Assembly (NCBI GenBank): GCA_964537685.1
Contig: CAZICM010000047.1
Span: 3,430-67,429, forward strand
DNA: 64,000 nucleotides
Direction of reading: 5' to 3'
Source: CAZICM01 sp964537685
GTDB taxonomy: Bacteria > Myxococcota_A > Polyangia > Polyangiales > Polyangiaceae
Positions 18,364-27,341 of this stretch are shown here, in pieces. Below the pieces are notes generated by a model. It saw only the letters and a list, made by a program, of their open reading frames with translations. It was not told where the DNA came from and did not search any database. A program made the position numbers and the translations under genes. How positions within the stretch are numbered: the stretch's first letter is position 1; every line of letters starts with the position of its first letter.

Positions 18364-19305
18364 ATGCTTCTCCGATATCGAGCCGATCTTCGAACCCTGG
18401 TTTTTGTCGCCGCCTATTTCGCACTTGTGACTGTGCAATGGGTGTACGCGCCAAAAGACCTATACGTTGCAATTCCTCTTCTCATTTTAACGTGTTGGTT
18501 TTCATTCTTTGGTGCTGTAGCGACCCACAATACAATTCATTGCCCCATTTTTCATCAGCGCTGGCTCAACCGGCTATTTCAGGTGGTGCTGACTTTAACC
18601 TACGGGCATCCAGTGAGCGCCTATGTGCCCGGCCATAATCTAAGCCATCATAAATACACGCAATCACGAAAGGATGTGATGCGTACGACAAAGGTTCGAT
18701 TCCGATGGAATTTATTGAATGGCTTATTGTTTATGAGCCGGGTGGGCAAGGATATTTTCTTTGCGGATATGCGCTATTTTAAAGCGATGTACCGGCGCAA
18801 TCCGCCTTGGTTTCGGCAAATGATATTTGAATCTATCGTATTTATCGGCGTTACAATCGCATTAGTTGTACTGGATTGGAAGAAGTTTTTGCTTTATGTG
18901 CTGATTCCTCATCAATACGCGGCTTGGGGAATTATCACGATGAATTTCCTTCAGCACGACGGCTGTGACGAGAACACCGAATACAATCATTCACGCAACT
19001 TCGTCGGTAAGCTGGTGAATTTTTGGACCTATAACAATGGTTATCACACCATTCATCATATGGAGCCCGGGCTTCATTGGAGTTTACTGCCCTTGGCGCA
19101 TGCGAAGCGGGTAGCGCCCTTTATCCATCCCAATTTGGATCAGCCGTCGTTCTTGGCCTATATTTTTAGGGCTTTTTTCTGGCCCGCGAAGCGTGTCCGC
19201 TATGACGGAGCTCCTGTTGAGCTTCCAGCGGAGGGGCCGGATGAAGAGTGGATTCCGGGGCCGAAGGAAACGCCGGAAGACGTTTCCCTCGGAGCCGTTG
19301 CCTAA
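18364..19305 (+). CDS. membrane fatty acid desaturase
   Basis: This 313-residue membrane protein has the three His boxes of membrane diiron desaturases: THNTIH near residue 57, GHNLSHHKY near 88 and GYHTIHHMEPGLH near 225. An extra LQHDGCDENTEYNHSRN segment near 200 is typical of one desaturase/hydroxylase subgroup. Four to five hydrophobic segments surround the boxes. It should introduce a double bond into acyl chains at the cytoplasmic membrane; regiospecificity cannot be read. By eye its base composition is more AT-rich than its neighbours. An imperfect palindrome lies just upstream of the start. Confidence 0.92.
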   Translation: MLLRYRADLRTLVFVAAYFALVTVQWVYAPKDLYVAIPLLILTCWFSFFGAVATHNTIHCPIFHQRWLNRLFQVVLTLTYGHPVSAYVPGHNLSHHKYTQSRKDVMRTTKVRFRWNLLNGLLFMSRVGKDIFFADMRYFKAMYRRNPPWFRQMIFESIVFIGVTIALVVLDWKKFLLYVLIPHQYAAWGIITMNFLQHDGCDENTEYNHSRNFVGKLVNFWTYNNGYHTIHHMEPGLHWSLLPLAHAKRVAPFIHPNLDQPSFLAYIFRAFFWPAKRVRYDGAPVELPAEGPDEEWIPGPKETPEDVSLGAVA

Positions 19306-19309
19306 ATGC

Positions 19310-20602
19310 TCAGGGCGAGCAGGTCTTGGGATTGCCCGAACACTTATTGCTGATGCAGTCGGCATTGCCGGTGCAGGTCTTGCCGTTCACGCACTTCGGG
19401 CAGCTTCCGCCGCCGCAGTCCACATCGGTCTCGTTGCCGTTCTTGTTCCCGTCGCCGCACTGCGCCTGGTAACAGAGATTCGAGATGCAGGTGAGGCTCG
19501 TGCAGTCGCCGTTTACGTCGCACTTTTTGCCGTTTGCACAAGGCGAGCAATCGGCGCCGCCGCAGTCCACATCGGTCTCATTGCCGTTCTGCATCGTATC
19601 CATGCAGGTCACGCATTTGTTGGCATCGCAGATCATGCTCATGCAGTCGGTGTTGGCCATGCAATCGTCGCCGGCCGCGCAGCCCGGGCAGGTCGGGCCG
19701 CCGCAATCGACATCGGTTTCCATGCCGTTTTTCACCGCGTCCATGCAGGTGGGCATCGTGCACACGTTGGCCTTGCAATAGCCGCTCGTGCAGTCGCCGT
19801 TGACCATGCAGGCCATTCCATCGGCGCAATCCGGGCATTCGGCGCCGCCGCAGTTGATATCGGTTTCGTGGCCGCTCTTGATGGCGTCGTTGCAGCTTAA
19901 AATGCAGGCGTTGTTCTGGGTGTCGCACACTTGGCCCGCGCCCTGGTCGCAGTCGCCGTTGTCCACGCACTCCACACAGCCGCCGTTTCCATCGCAGACG
20001 TTGCCGTTGCTGCATCCGTCGCCGGCAGGCTTGTTGAGGTTCTCGCAATTGCCCATGTTGCAGTTGCGGGTCTTGCATTCGGGAGCCGCGGGACACTGGT
20101 TGTCCTGATTGCATCCAACGCAAACGCCCATGTCGTTGCAGACGAGGTTGTTGCCGCAGTCGGTGTTGGCAGCCGCAAACGCTGTCACCGCTTTGCCGCC
20201 CGAGCAGGATTCAATGGTGCAAGGATTGTTGTCGTCGGGGGGGGTCTCGGTATCGTCCGCCACCTGAACTTCCGTGCCTGCTTGGCAGAGAAGGTCAAAA
20301 CAGTCGTTTAGGCCGTCGGTGGAGCCGGGAACTTGGCCGTCGGCCGCGGGCGCGTGCGAGCACGTTCCCGTTGCGGCATCGCATGTGTCGACGGTGCACG
20401 GAAGCAGATCGTTGCAGTCACCCGTGGTGGTGCAGCCGGTCGGTCCGCCTCCCGCGCCCCCTTGGCCGCTTGAACCCGACGAGGAGGACGAGCCGAACGT
20501 TGAACCGTTGGGCTCGTATTTATCGAAATCGTTCATGCAGCCCGCAAAGAGGGCTCCCAACAAAACAAATAGAGAACAGGCGAGCTTTCCGCGGCGCGAC
20601 AT
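19310..20602 (-). CDS. Cys-rich repeat lipoprotein (NG-ETDVDCGG repeats)
   Basis: The start is ATG 20602 (430 residues), with GGAG 8 bases upstream and a lipobox FAGC about 22 residues in. A Ser/Gly linker follows. The mature protein is almost wholly Cys-rich short modules. The C-terminal half has four units of about 47 residues built on C-x-D-x3-NG-x-ETDVDCGG, then CP-x-C and paired DC/C motifs. Such proteins are common in Polyangiales, and a surface or extracellular binding role is assumed for them. An upstream in-frame start at 20683 lacks a signal and is rejected. It is convergent with the desaturase gene. Confidence 0.88.
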   Translation of the reverse strand: MSRRGKLACSLFVLLGALFAGCMNDFDKYEPNGSTFGSSSSSGSSGQGGAGGGPTGCTTTGDCNDLLPCTVDTCDAATGTCSHAPAADGQVPGSTDGLNDCFDLLCQAGTEVQVADDTETPPDDNNPCTIESCSGGKAVTAFAAANTDCGNNLVCNDMGVCVGCNQDNQCPAAPECKTRNCNMGNCENLNKPAGDGCSNGNVCDGNGGCVECVDNGDCDQGAGQVCDTQNNACILSCNDAIKSGHETDINCGGAECPDCADGMACMVNGDCTSGYCKANVCTMPTCMDAVKNGMETDVDCGGPTCPGCAAGDDCMANTDCMSMICDANKCVTCMDTMQNGNETDVDCGGADCSPCANGKKCDVNGDCTSLTCISNLCYQAQCGDGNKNGNETDVDCGGGSCPKCVNGKTCTGNADCISNKCSGNPKTCSP

Positions 20603-20897
20603 GTTTGGTTCTCCAATAAATGTAAGAGGATTTAGGCCGGCTCGATTGCGTGATGCAATGCCAGCTCCGGGAAGAAGTATCACGCTTCGCCGAAATCTTC
20701 CGCGCTTTTTTCTAGGCAGGACAGCTTGAATTCAATTCACTTATTTTTATTATAATTACGATCAGAATGGTTGATGTTTCAAATACAATCGTATAAACAT
20801 AAAATTCTATATAATTTAACCGGCTCTTTCATCGGTTCAAGGGCGCGGTCATGGCCACGAGCCGGCCGGACTGCGAAGCGAGGTAGACTGGCGGGCT
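20603..20897. other. divergent intergenic region, AT-rich core
   Basis: These 295 bp separate two divergent genes. The stretch from about 20725 to 20830 is strikingly AT-rich (runs such as TTATTTTTATTATAATTA and TATATAATTTAA) and probably holds both promoters. I could not pick a pair of boxes with standard spacing. No conserved ORF or RNA gene is visible. Confidence 0.5.
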
Positions 20898-21647
20898 ATG
20901 AGCCTTGGCTTTTCGATCCGGGTGGTGGGTGTGGGCGATGCCTTTACGGCGAAGTACTACAACGCGTGCTTGTTGGTTGAATCGGCCAATACGCGGCTTT
21001 TGATCGATGCGCCCCCGGCGCTGGCCAGGGCTCTTGCCGATCTGGGCGAGCGGGGCGGCGAGCGGGTTGGGCTGGATGGAATCGATCATGTGCTGATTAC
21101 GCATTTGCACGGCGATCATGTAGGCGGGCTGGAGCAGCTTCTCTATTTTCAGCGCTTCGTGACGCGCAAGCGTATCCGGCTCTATGCGATCGAGGATGTG
21201 CTTTCAGGGCTTTGGGATACACGCCTGCGGGGTGGGATGGATACGCTGATGGAAGCTCCCGGTGAGTTTCAGCGGCTCACGCTCGATGACTACGCGGATG
21301 TGCATCCAATGCAGCGGAACGCCACGACGGTAATCGGCGATTTGCATATCGAGTGGCGTCCAACCCTTCATCACATTCCGACCTCGGCTTTGCGTATCCG
21401 GTCTGAAAATAAGGTGTTTGGATACAGCGCGGATACGGCGTTCGATCCGGGCCTGATTGAATGGCTTTCGGAGAGCGATATGTTTTTGCACGAGACCAAC
21501 TTCGGTGTGCACACGCCGCTGGATGCGCTGCTCGGCTTGAGCCAGCAAGTGACTTCACGGATGCGGCTGATTCACTACCCGGATCTTCTCGATCCTCATT
21601 TTTGTCCTTTGGTGTGCGCACGGGAGGGGGACCGCTACGACCTCTAA
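20898..21647 (+). CDS. MBL-fold metal-dependent hydrolase (RNase Z-like)
   Basis: This 249-residue protein has the metallo-beta-lactamase motif HLHGDHVGG near residue 70. Further metal ligands are likely in TLHHIPTSALR near 157, YSADTAFDP near 175 and HETNF near 198. The overall layout resembles RNase Z and related hydrolases, but the family is too broad to assign a substrate. No signal peptide is seen, so it is probably cytoplasmic. It lies 149 bp upstream of a lipoprotein gene on the same strand. Confidence 0.88.
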   Translation: MSLGFSIRVVGVGDAFTAKYYNACLLVESANTRLLIDAPPALARALADLGERGGERVGLDGIDHVLITHLHGDHVGGLEQLLYFQRFVTRKRIRLYAIEDVLSGLWDTRLRGGMDTLMEAPGEFQRLTLDDYADVHPMQRNATTVIGDLHIEWRPTLHHIPTSALRIRSENKVFGYSADTAFDPGLIEWLSESDMFLHETNFGVHTPLDALLGLSQQVTSRMRLIHYPDLLDPHFCPLVCAREGDRYDL

Positions 21648-21796
21648 GTTCCCCGAAGCGCGGCGATGTAAGGCCCGCGGACGCCATTGGCTCTGGCAAA
21701 AGAATCAAAACAATCACAAAAATCTCGACGGCGCGCGCGCGTCGCTCTTTACTGACACAGACCTTTTTGACTGCTGCCAAATCAACATCAAGAACC

Positions 21797-22531
21797 ATGT
21801 CTGCTCGACTCTGGACATACTCCTCACTTCCGTTTGCACTCCTTCTCATTGCGGCTTGTGGAACGCCGCCAAAGCCGCCGCCTCCTCCCCAGGATGACGG
21901 CATGCCCGATAAGTGGGATGGCCCCGATGCGGGAGTCAAAAAGAAGGACTGCAAAGCCCTGAGTGAAAAATGCGTTGCCGAGGCTTCGACAGCGGCAAAA
22001 ATCGCAAAAGTGGACGGCTTTGTGCTGACGCCGGTGTCCGGATGGACCTACGCCCAGGGTGAGAATGCGCTGGTGGCCACAACGTCCGATGAGGGGGCGG
22101 TCATGGTCATCACGGGATATGACGTGCCATCCCCTGCGAATGCGAAGCAGGAAGCGCAGAACCGCGATGCGGCATATGAGGCAGCGGCCAAGGAAGTCGA
22201 GGCGACGCTTCCCAAGAAGAAGCCGAACTGGAAGAGCCCCGACGGCGACGTGAAGGCCGGTTCGATTAAGTTCAATCTGTGGGAAGTGCCCGGCGCCACG
22301 CGCAAAGAGAAAAAAAGCACGCTGGTGGTGTTCGCAACCGCGGCCGCGCTGCCCAATGGAAAACATGCCATCGGCTTTGGCGTGATCGCGGATGACGACG
22401 CCAACGCAGGCGATATCAGCGAGAAGATTCAGGCCGCCGTGGGCACGTTCAAGGAGGGGGACGCGGCGAAGGACAAGGAAAAAGAGTCTGGTAAAGGCTC
22501 GGAAACACCTGCTTCAGGGAAATCGAAGTGA
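21797..22531 (+). CDS. lipoprotein coupled to pseudokinase gene
   Basis: The start is ATG 21797 (244 residues), giving a signal peptide with lipobox IAAC near residue 21 and then a Pro-rich linker. The open frame extends back to 21461, but that part overlaps the upstream MBL gene and is rejected. The body (residues about 50-210) is a soluble alpha/beta domain I do not recognise. The C-terminus is a charged Lys/Glu/Asp-rich tail. The stop overlaps the GTG of the following kinase-like gene by 4 bp, so the two products are probably made together and may act together at the envelope. Confidence 0.85.
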   Translation: MSARLWTYSSLPFALLLIAACGTPPKPPPPPQDDGMPDKWDGPDAGVKKKDCKALSEKCVAEASTAAKIAKVDGFVLTPVSGWTYAQGENALVATTSDEGAVMVITGYDVPSPANAKQEAQNRDAAYEAAAKEVEATLPKKKPNWKSPDGDVKAGSIKFNLWEVPGATRKEKKSTLVVFATAAALPNGKHAIGFGVIADDDANAGDISEKIQAAVGTFKEGDAAKDKEKESGKGSETPASGKSK

Positions 22532-24186
22532 CTGCCCCCTCGCTCGGCCCCGGCGCCAATATCGCCGGAAAGTACACCGTCCGGGCCATGCTCGGACACA
22601 GCGGCGCATCGGCGACTTACCAAGCGGCATCCGCACAGGGTTATGAAGTCGCGGTGAAGCTGTTTTCGCCTGCCATCGCGCAAAGGCCGGACGTGATGCA
22701 GATGATTGAGCGTCTGTACGCGGAAACCAATGCGCTTTCGGCCGATCTGGCGATGCCGATTATCGATGCTGGATACGATGCGAATACGGGCGCGCCTTTC
22801 GGTGTGACCCAAATGGCGACGATTCCTTCGCTTCAGCAGCTTGTTGCGCAGCGCCCGCTGACGGGAAATGAAGTGGCCGCAATGCTGAAGTCGATGTCGC
22901 GCGCGCTCGACAACGCGCATATCCGCGAGGTGATGCATCACGCGCTGAAGCCCAGCAATGTGTTCGTGGATACTTCGGCTGGAAACGCGACGCGCCTAAC
23001 GGATTTCGGCGCCAATATCCCGCGGAGTATCGTGCCAACGCACGAGGGGTATGCGATGTCCGCGCCCTGGATGGCGCCCGAGCAAGTGACGGGCAGCGCT
23101 CCTGCGGGTGCTGCTGCAGATGTTTTTTCGGCGGCTTTGGTTGCGTTTTTCGCGCTTACAGGCACTTCATATTGGCGTTCTTGCCAAGGCCCCTCGCCCA
23201 ATATTCAGGCGTGGCAGCAAGAGATTATGGCTCCGCGCACACCTCCTTCGGCGAGGGCGGGAGAAGTCGGATTGCGGCTGAATCCAGCGCTGGATGTGAT
23301 TCTGATGCGGGCGCTCGCTCATGAGCCGCATGAGCGTTTCCGGACGGTGGGCGAGTTTGCAACGGCCTTCGATTCGGCGCTGGGCAGTGCCCGCGATCCC
23401 GAAATGGCCAGCACCATGGCTTTCCCGGCTGTTTCTGAGTCGGCAGGTGCGGGCGGCTATGGAGCAGCTCCGGGCGGAATGTCGCCCATGGGCGGCGGGA
23501 TGGGCGGAATGTCTGGGATGGGCGGACCGAGCCCGGACGCGGGATATCCGCCGCCTCCGGCGCCCTATGGCGGAGCCCCGGCGTACACGGCGACATTGCC
23601 ATCGACTGGCATGCCCGCTCCGGAACTCGCTGCGGCTCAGCCACAGCGTCCTTCGAGCGGCAAGCTCGCGCCGATTTTGGTCGGTGTGGTTGCGCTGCTC
23701 TTGGTGGGCGGAGGTATCGCGGCTTGGCTGTTCCTGGGCGGAACGCCGCCTTCGGATACGCCTACGGCATCCAGCGCTTCAGCAACGCCTTCAACGTCCG
23801 CGGTTGCAGCGGGAACAACATCTGCGGCGCCGACCGCGCCTCCGCCTGAGCCGAGCACCAGTGCAGCGCCTCCCAAGGCCGCCGAGGTCGAGGTGAAGGT
23901 GAAGTGCCTGCCGGGCTGCGATGAAATCCGCGTTGACGATCAGAAGGTGGAGGACCCGACCAAGCCTCTTATGCTTGCGCCGGGAACTTACAAAGTGACG
24001 GCGATCAAAGCGGGATACAAAGAGCTCACCGAGACCATTACGGTTGAGGAAGGCAAACCGCTGTCCAAAGATTTAAAGCTGGTTTCGTCGGCTCCGGTGG
24101 CGGTCTCCAATCCCAAGCCGCCGACCACAACGACTCAGCCCGTCAAGAAGTGCACGAAGCTGATCAAGACCAATTGCAAAAACTGA
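22528..24186 (+). CDS. Ser/Thr kinase homologue, predicted pseudokinase, with PEGA domain
   Basis: This is a 552-residue membrane protein. Residues 10-290 are a protein kinase fold with VAVKLF (Lys 44), DFG at 159-161 and the APE motif in APWMAPEQ. However, the HRD catalytic loop reads H137-H138-A139 in HHALKPSN, so the catalytic Asp is replaced by Ala. The Gly loop (LGHSGASATY) lacks its third Gly. A Gly/Pro/Met-rich linker follows, then a membrane helix (ILVGVVALLLVGGGIAAWLF) near residue 390. An Ala/Ser/Pro-rich stretch leads to a C-terminal PEGA domain (LAPGTYKVTAIKAGY) outside the membrane. It is probably a phosphorylation-dead signalling scaffold or ATP-binding sensor. Its start overlaps the upstream lipoprotein stop. 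Confidence 0.92.
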   Translation: MTAPSLGPGANIAGKYTVRAMLGHSGASATYQAASAQGYEVAVKLFSPAIAQRPDVMQMIERLYAETNALSADLAMPIIDAGYDANTGAPFGVTQMATIPSLQQLVAQRPLTGNEVAAMLKSMSRALDNAHIREVMHHALKPSNVFVDTSAGNATRLTDFGANIPRSIVPTHEGYAMSAPWMAPEQVTGSAPAGAAADVFSAALVAFFALTGTSYWRSCQGPSPNIQAWQQEIMAPRTPPSARAGEVGLRLNPALDVILMRALAHEPHERFRTVGEFATAFDSALGSARDPEMASTMAFPAVSESAGAGGYGAAPGGMSPMGGGMGGMSGMGGPSPDAGYPPPPAPYGGAPAYTATLPSTGMPAPELAAAQPQRPSSGKLAPILVGVVALLLVGGGIAAWLFLGGTPPSDTPTASSASATPSTSAVAAGTTSAAPTAPPPEPSTSAAPPKAAEVEVKVKCLPGCDEIRVDDQKVEDPTKPLMLAPGTYKVTAIKAGYKELTETITVEEGKPLSKDLKLVSSAPVAVSNPKPPTTTTQPVKKCTKLIKTNCKN

Positions 24187-24187
24187 T

Positions 24188-25078
24188 TTAGGCGCGGGGA
24201 TGCGCGCGTTTATACGCCGCCCGAACGTGATCGTCGGCGAGATGGGTGTAGATCTCTGTCGTCGTGATATCGGAGTGACCGAGCAGGGCTTGCACGCTTC
24301 GTAAATCGGCTCCGCCCTCCAGCAGATGCGTCGCAAAGGAGTGGCGGAGCTTGTGGGGCGAGGCTGGCTTGTGAATACCGCCCGCGCGGGCATAGGCCGT
24401 AATGAGCTTCCACACGCCCTGCCGTGTGAGCCCTTTGCCCCGAGGCGAAAGAAAAAGAACCGACGACGAGAGCGCCTTGGGATGCGCGGCTCTCACCTCG
24501 AGATAGGCATCCAAGGCATTCAGCGCGGGCTCGCCCAGCGGCACCAAACGCCGTTTTCCTCCCTTTCCCAGCGCAAATACAATGCCCTTGCGCCGCTCGA
24601 TATCGGAGAGCTTTAGTCCCACGAGCTCGGATACGCGAAGCCCTGCGGCGTAGAGAACATGGAGCATCGCCCGATCGCGAAGGCCCCGGAAGCCCGTTGA
24701 TTCGGGCATATCGAGCAGCCGGCCTATCTCGTCTTGAGAAAGAACTTTCGGCAAGCGCCGGCCTATCTTTGGCCTGTCGATCAGCGCGCATGGATCGGCG
24801 TCGATCACCCGCTCGCGAAGGAGAAAGCGGACCAAGGTTCGCACCGCGGACAAGTGCCGTGCGGCCGAGCGGGCACTCAAGCCTTCCTTGCCGAGCTGCA
24901 CCAAAAACGTGGAAATCAAAGGCGCGTCGATATGCGCATTTCCGGTTTGCCCAAGCGCTTCGGCATGGGCGCAGAACTTCGCGAGATCGCGGGCATAGGC
25001 TTCGACGGTATTTGGCGAAAGCGCCCGCTCAACGCGCAGGTGATCTAAAAAAGCGTCGGTCCACCCAAACAGATCCAC
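24188..25078 (-). CDS. xerD: tyrosine recombinase XerC/XerD
   Basis: This 296-residue recombinase has an N-terminal SAM-like core-binding domain (ALSPNTVEAYARDL) and a C-terminal catalytic domain. The catalytic set is complete: Arg in AAGLRVSEL, Lys in GKGGKRRLVPL, His and Arg in HKLRHSFATHLL, His 268 in LGHSDITTTEIY, and the nucleophile Tyr 277. Xer proteins resolve chromosome dimers at dif near the terminus with FtsK. XerD is favoured over XerC by overall similarity to XerD-like sequences, without certainty. It starts with GTG and lacks a clear ribosome site. No integron or phage genes adjoin it, so a chromosomal housekeeping role is more likely. Confidence 0.9.
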   Translation of the reverse strand: MDLFGWTDAFLDHLRVERALSPNTVEAYARDLAKFCAHAEALGQTGNAHIDAPLISTFLVQLGKEGLSARSAARHLSAVRTLVRFLLRERVIDADPCALIDRPKIGRRLPKVLSQDEIGRLLDMPESTGFRGLRDRAMLHVLYAAGLRVSELVGLKLSDIERRKGIVFALGKGGKRRLVPLGEPALNALDAYLEVRAAHPKALSSSVLFLSPRGKGLTRQGVWKLITAYARAGGIHKPASPHKLRHSFATHLLEGGADLRSVQALLGHSDITTTEIYTHLADDHVRAAYKRAHPRA

Positions 25079-25192
25079 GGAGCGAGCATACGTTGCTGAA
25101 GCGGGGAGAGGCCAAAATCAAGCAGGAAAAAAAGCGTTCCCCCTAAGCCCAGCCATGGCCTCGCGCTCTGGTCTGGGATTCGATACAACGCT

Positions 25193-26041
25193 TTGCCCGT
25201 GGTTGCCGAGCCGTATTTTGAGGTGATTGAACCTAAGACCGCCGAGTCTCCGGTGGTTGTCGAAGTGCCTCACGCGGGGCTCTCTATCGATCCTGAAGTG
25301 ATGGCGAATTTGATCGCGCCGGCGCGCAGCATCGTGCGCGACGCGGATTTGCATGTGGATATGCTGTGGCAGGACGCTCCGTCGGAAGGCGCGAGCCTGC
25401 TTGTCTCGCATGCAAGCCGATATGTGCTCGATTTAAACCGGAACGACACCGATTACGATGCAGATGCCGTTGAAGGCGGCGGAAAAACACCTTGGCCGCG
25501 GGGCCTTGTGTGGAGGCTGACGACCGATGGAGATCCAATGCTGGCTCAGCGGCTATCGCGAGACGAGCTCGAGCGGCGGATGCGTTCTTTGTACCGGCCT
25601 TATCACGCGGCGCTTGCTCAGTTGCTCGAGCGCAAGAAACAGCGATTTGGGTTTGCGATTCTTATTTGCGCGCACTCCATGCCGACCGAAGGACAGCGGG
25701 GCGGCGTGGATTTGCAGCGGGTCCGCGGCGATTTGGTGCCCGGTACGCGAGGCCGCACGACCGCGGCAGGCTGTTTAATCGATAGCGTGGACGCGCATGG
25801 GCGATCGATGGGCTGGACTGTTGTTCATGACCATCCCTACCGCGGCGGTTTTTCGACCTGGCATTACGGCGTTCCGGCCAAGCAGATCCATGCGATTCAG
25901 CTCGAGCTTGCGAGGCGGCTGTACATGAACGAGGCAACGCTCTGCATCCGGGCGCACGGCGTGCGGACCGTGCGCGACTTTGCGAAAACGCTGATTGCGC
26001 GCCTTGCGAACACCCGGGCGGCCGATCTCGCAATGCCTTGA
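25193..26041 (+). CDS. N-formylglutamate amidohydrolase family protein
   Basis: The protein is 282 residues if started at TTG 25193; GTG 25199 is an equally good alternative and no ATG is in frame nearby. Family blocks are clear: VVEVPHAGLSIDP near residue 22, DLHVDMLWQDAP near 50, SRYVLDLNRNDTDYD near 75, ICAHSMPTEGQRGG near 160 and a C-terminal HAIQLELARRLYMNE near 232. The family (HutG type) hydrolyses N-formyl-L-glutamate, the last step of one histidine degradation route. No other hut gene is nearby, so the real substrate is uncertain. The gene is divergent from xerD. Confidence 0.9.
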   Translation: MPVVAEPYFEVIEPKTAESPVVVEVPHAGLSIDPEVMANLIAPARSIVRDADLHVDMLWQDAPSEGASLLVSHASRYVLDLNRNDTDYDADAVEGGGKTPWPRGLVWRLTTDGDPMLAQRLSRDELERRMRSLYRPYHAALAQLLERKKQRFGFAILICAHSMPTEGQRGGVDLQRVRGDLVPGTRGRTTAAGCLIDSVDAHGRSMGWTVVHDHPYRGGFSTWHYGVPAKQIHAIQLELARRLYMNEATLCIRAHGVRTVRDFAKTLIARLANTRAADLAMP

Positions 26042-26053
26042 TCTGCCTTAAAA

Positions 26054-27292
26054 TTACGGCTTTTGAGAGATATTCGCCGGAGAAATTTCCGCGCATCCAT
26101 CGTCTCCAATCGCCCCGAGCGCAATACCTCCAAGGCCCTTTGAGATGGAGACGAGATGCAGGAAAAATTTCTGTTCGTAGGTTTTTCGCAACGGATCGCC
26201 GACGAAACGCAAGAGTTCTGTTCCAAAGATTCGGAAGGGGCACGCTTCCACACCAATGGATGCTCCGCGCGCAAAACGCAGCCGCGCCAGATAGCCCATT
26301 TCGGTCCACGGCGACTTGCTGCTCATACGCATCAGAAGATTTCCAAGGCTGTAGAGAATGGGTTTTCCCCGATGCCAGCCAATGCCATTCACCACATGCG
26401 GATGATGGCCGATCACAGCATCCGCACCCGCATCGATCACAGCTCGGGCAAAGTCTTTTGTGCGCTGCATCGGCTCGTTCATGTACTCGGAAAGTCCGTG
26501 GTAACTCACCACAATGAAGTCGATGCTTTTGTCTTCACGCAGTTTGCGAACCAATGACGCGATGAGTGTCTTGTCCGCGCCGGCCACATAATCCTTTGCG
26601 GGATGGGCAGAGAGCACGCCTTGGTTCCAGATGTCCGTCACGGCAAAAAACGCGAGCTTCATGTCCGCGTGCGTGAGCACCACAGGCGCATAGGCTTCAT
26701 CGCGATCGCGCCCCGATCCGACGTAGCGCACATTCACGCGCCGCAGATGATCCATCGTCTCAAATAGGGCTTTTTTGCCGTAGTCCCACGCATGATTGTT
26801 GGCTGTCGAGACAATGGTGAAACCCGCGCGCGACAGCGCATCCGCTCCCTCTGGAGGACCGGTGAACACGAGGCTGTTGAGCGGTGAAACGGTTTGGCCG
26901 CCCTGATCGCTAAGCTGGCTCTCGAGATTGCAGAAGCGGATATCCGCCCCGTCCAGCAATGGTTTTACAGAGGAAAAAAAATCGGCCTGAGGATTGCTGA
27001 TCAGCATCTGGCCGATCAGCCGGCCAAAGCTCACATCGCCTCCCGCGATAAGCGTGAGCGCGGGCGAGGAAGCGTCGCCGCTCTCTGCAAGCGCTGCCGC
27101 AGATGGAAGCGCGGGCGGACCTGAAGCATCGGCCGAAGGCCGCTCGGACGGAGCCGCTTCACTTGGGGCTGGGCTGGTTTCAGCAGAAGCGCGCTCCTTC
27201 ACCGATGGCGGAGGCGCATGCTCTTTCCCGCACGATCCAAGCCCCGCGGCCCCCAGCCCTATCGCCAAACACAAGCTGAGCCGCGCACGCAT
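26054..27292 (-). CDS. CapA-family phosphoesterase lipoprotein
   Basis: From ATG 27292 the protein has 412 residues, with a signal peptide ending LGSC (lipidated Cys near 21) and a Pro/Ser/Glu-rich linker. The PGA_cap domain follows: GGDVSFGRLIG near 98, FCNLESQLSD near 137, STANNHAWDYG near 175, VVSYHGLSEY near 265 and VIGHHPHVV near 290. These are metallophosphoesterase-like ligands. CapA proteins take part in poly-gamma-glutamate capsule export or retention, but no pgsB/C genes are here, so the role is open. It lies 49 bp downstream of the giant VIT/VWA gene on the same strand and is likely cotranscribed. Confidence 0.9.
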   Translation of the reverse strand: MRARLSLCLAIGLGAAGLGSCGKEHAPPPSVKERASAETSPAPSEAAPSERPSADASGPPALPSAAALAESGDASSPALTLIAGGDVSFGRLIGQMLISNPQADFFSSVKPLLDGADIRFCNLESQLSDQGGQTVSPLNSLVFTGPPEGADALSRAGFTIVSTANNHAWDYGKKALFETMDHLRRVNVRYVGSGRDRDEAYAPVVLTHADMKLAFFAVTDIWNQGVLSAHPAKDYVAGADKTLIASLVRKLREDKSIDFIVVSYHGLSEYMNEPMQRTKDFARAVIDAGADAVIGHHPHVVNGIGWHRGKPILYSLGNLLMRMSSKSPWTEMGYLARLRFARGASIGVEACPFRIFGTELLRFVGDPLRKTYEQKFFLHLVSISKGLGGIALGAIGDDGCAEISPANISQKP

Positions 27293-27341
27293 GCCATGAC
27301 TTTGCTGTGCGCGCGCGGCTTTCGTCAACCCGCTCCAGATA

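Noticed and set aside
19193..19900. 235-residue Ala/His-rich plus-strand ORF
   Set aside because: It overlaps the end of the desaturase and lies antisense to the Cys-rich lipoprotein, whose signal peptide and ribosome site are clear.
21461..21796. N-terminal extension of the lipoprotein before the pseudokinase
   Set aside because: It overlaps the MBL hydrolase in another frame and precedes the real signal peptide at 21797.
24188..25078. XerD as a sign of an integrated mobile element
   Set aside because: There are no attachment repeats, phage or transfer genes around it, and its neighbours are ordinary chromosomal genes.
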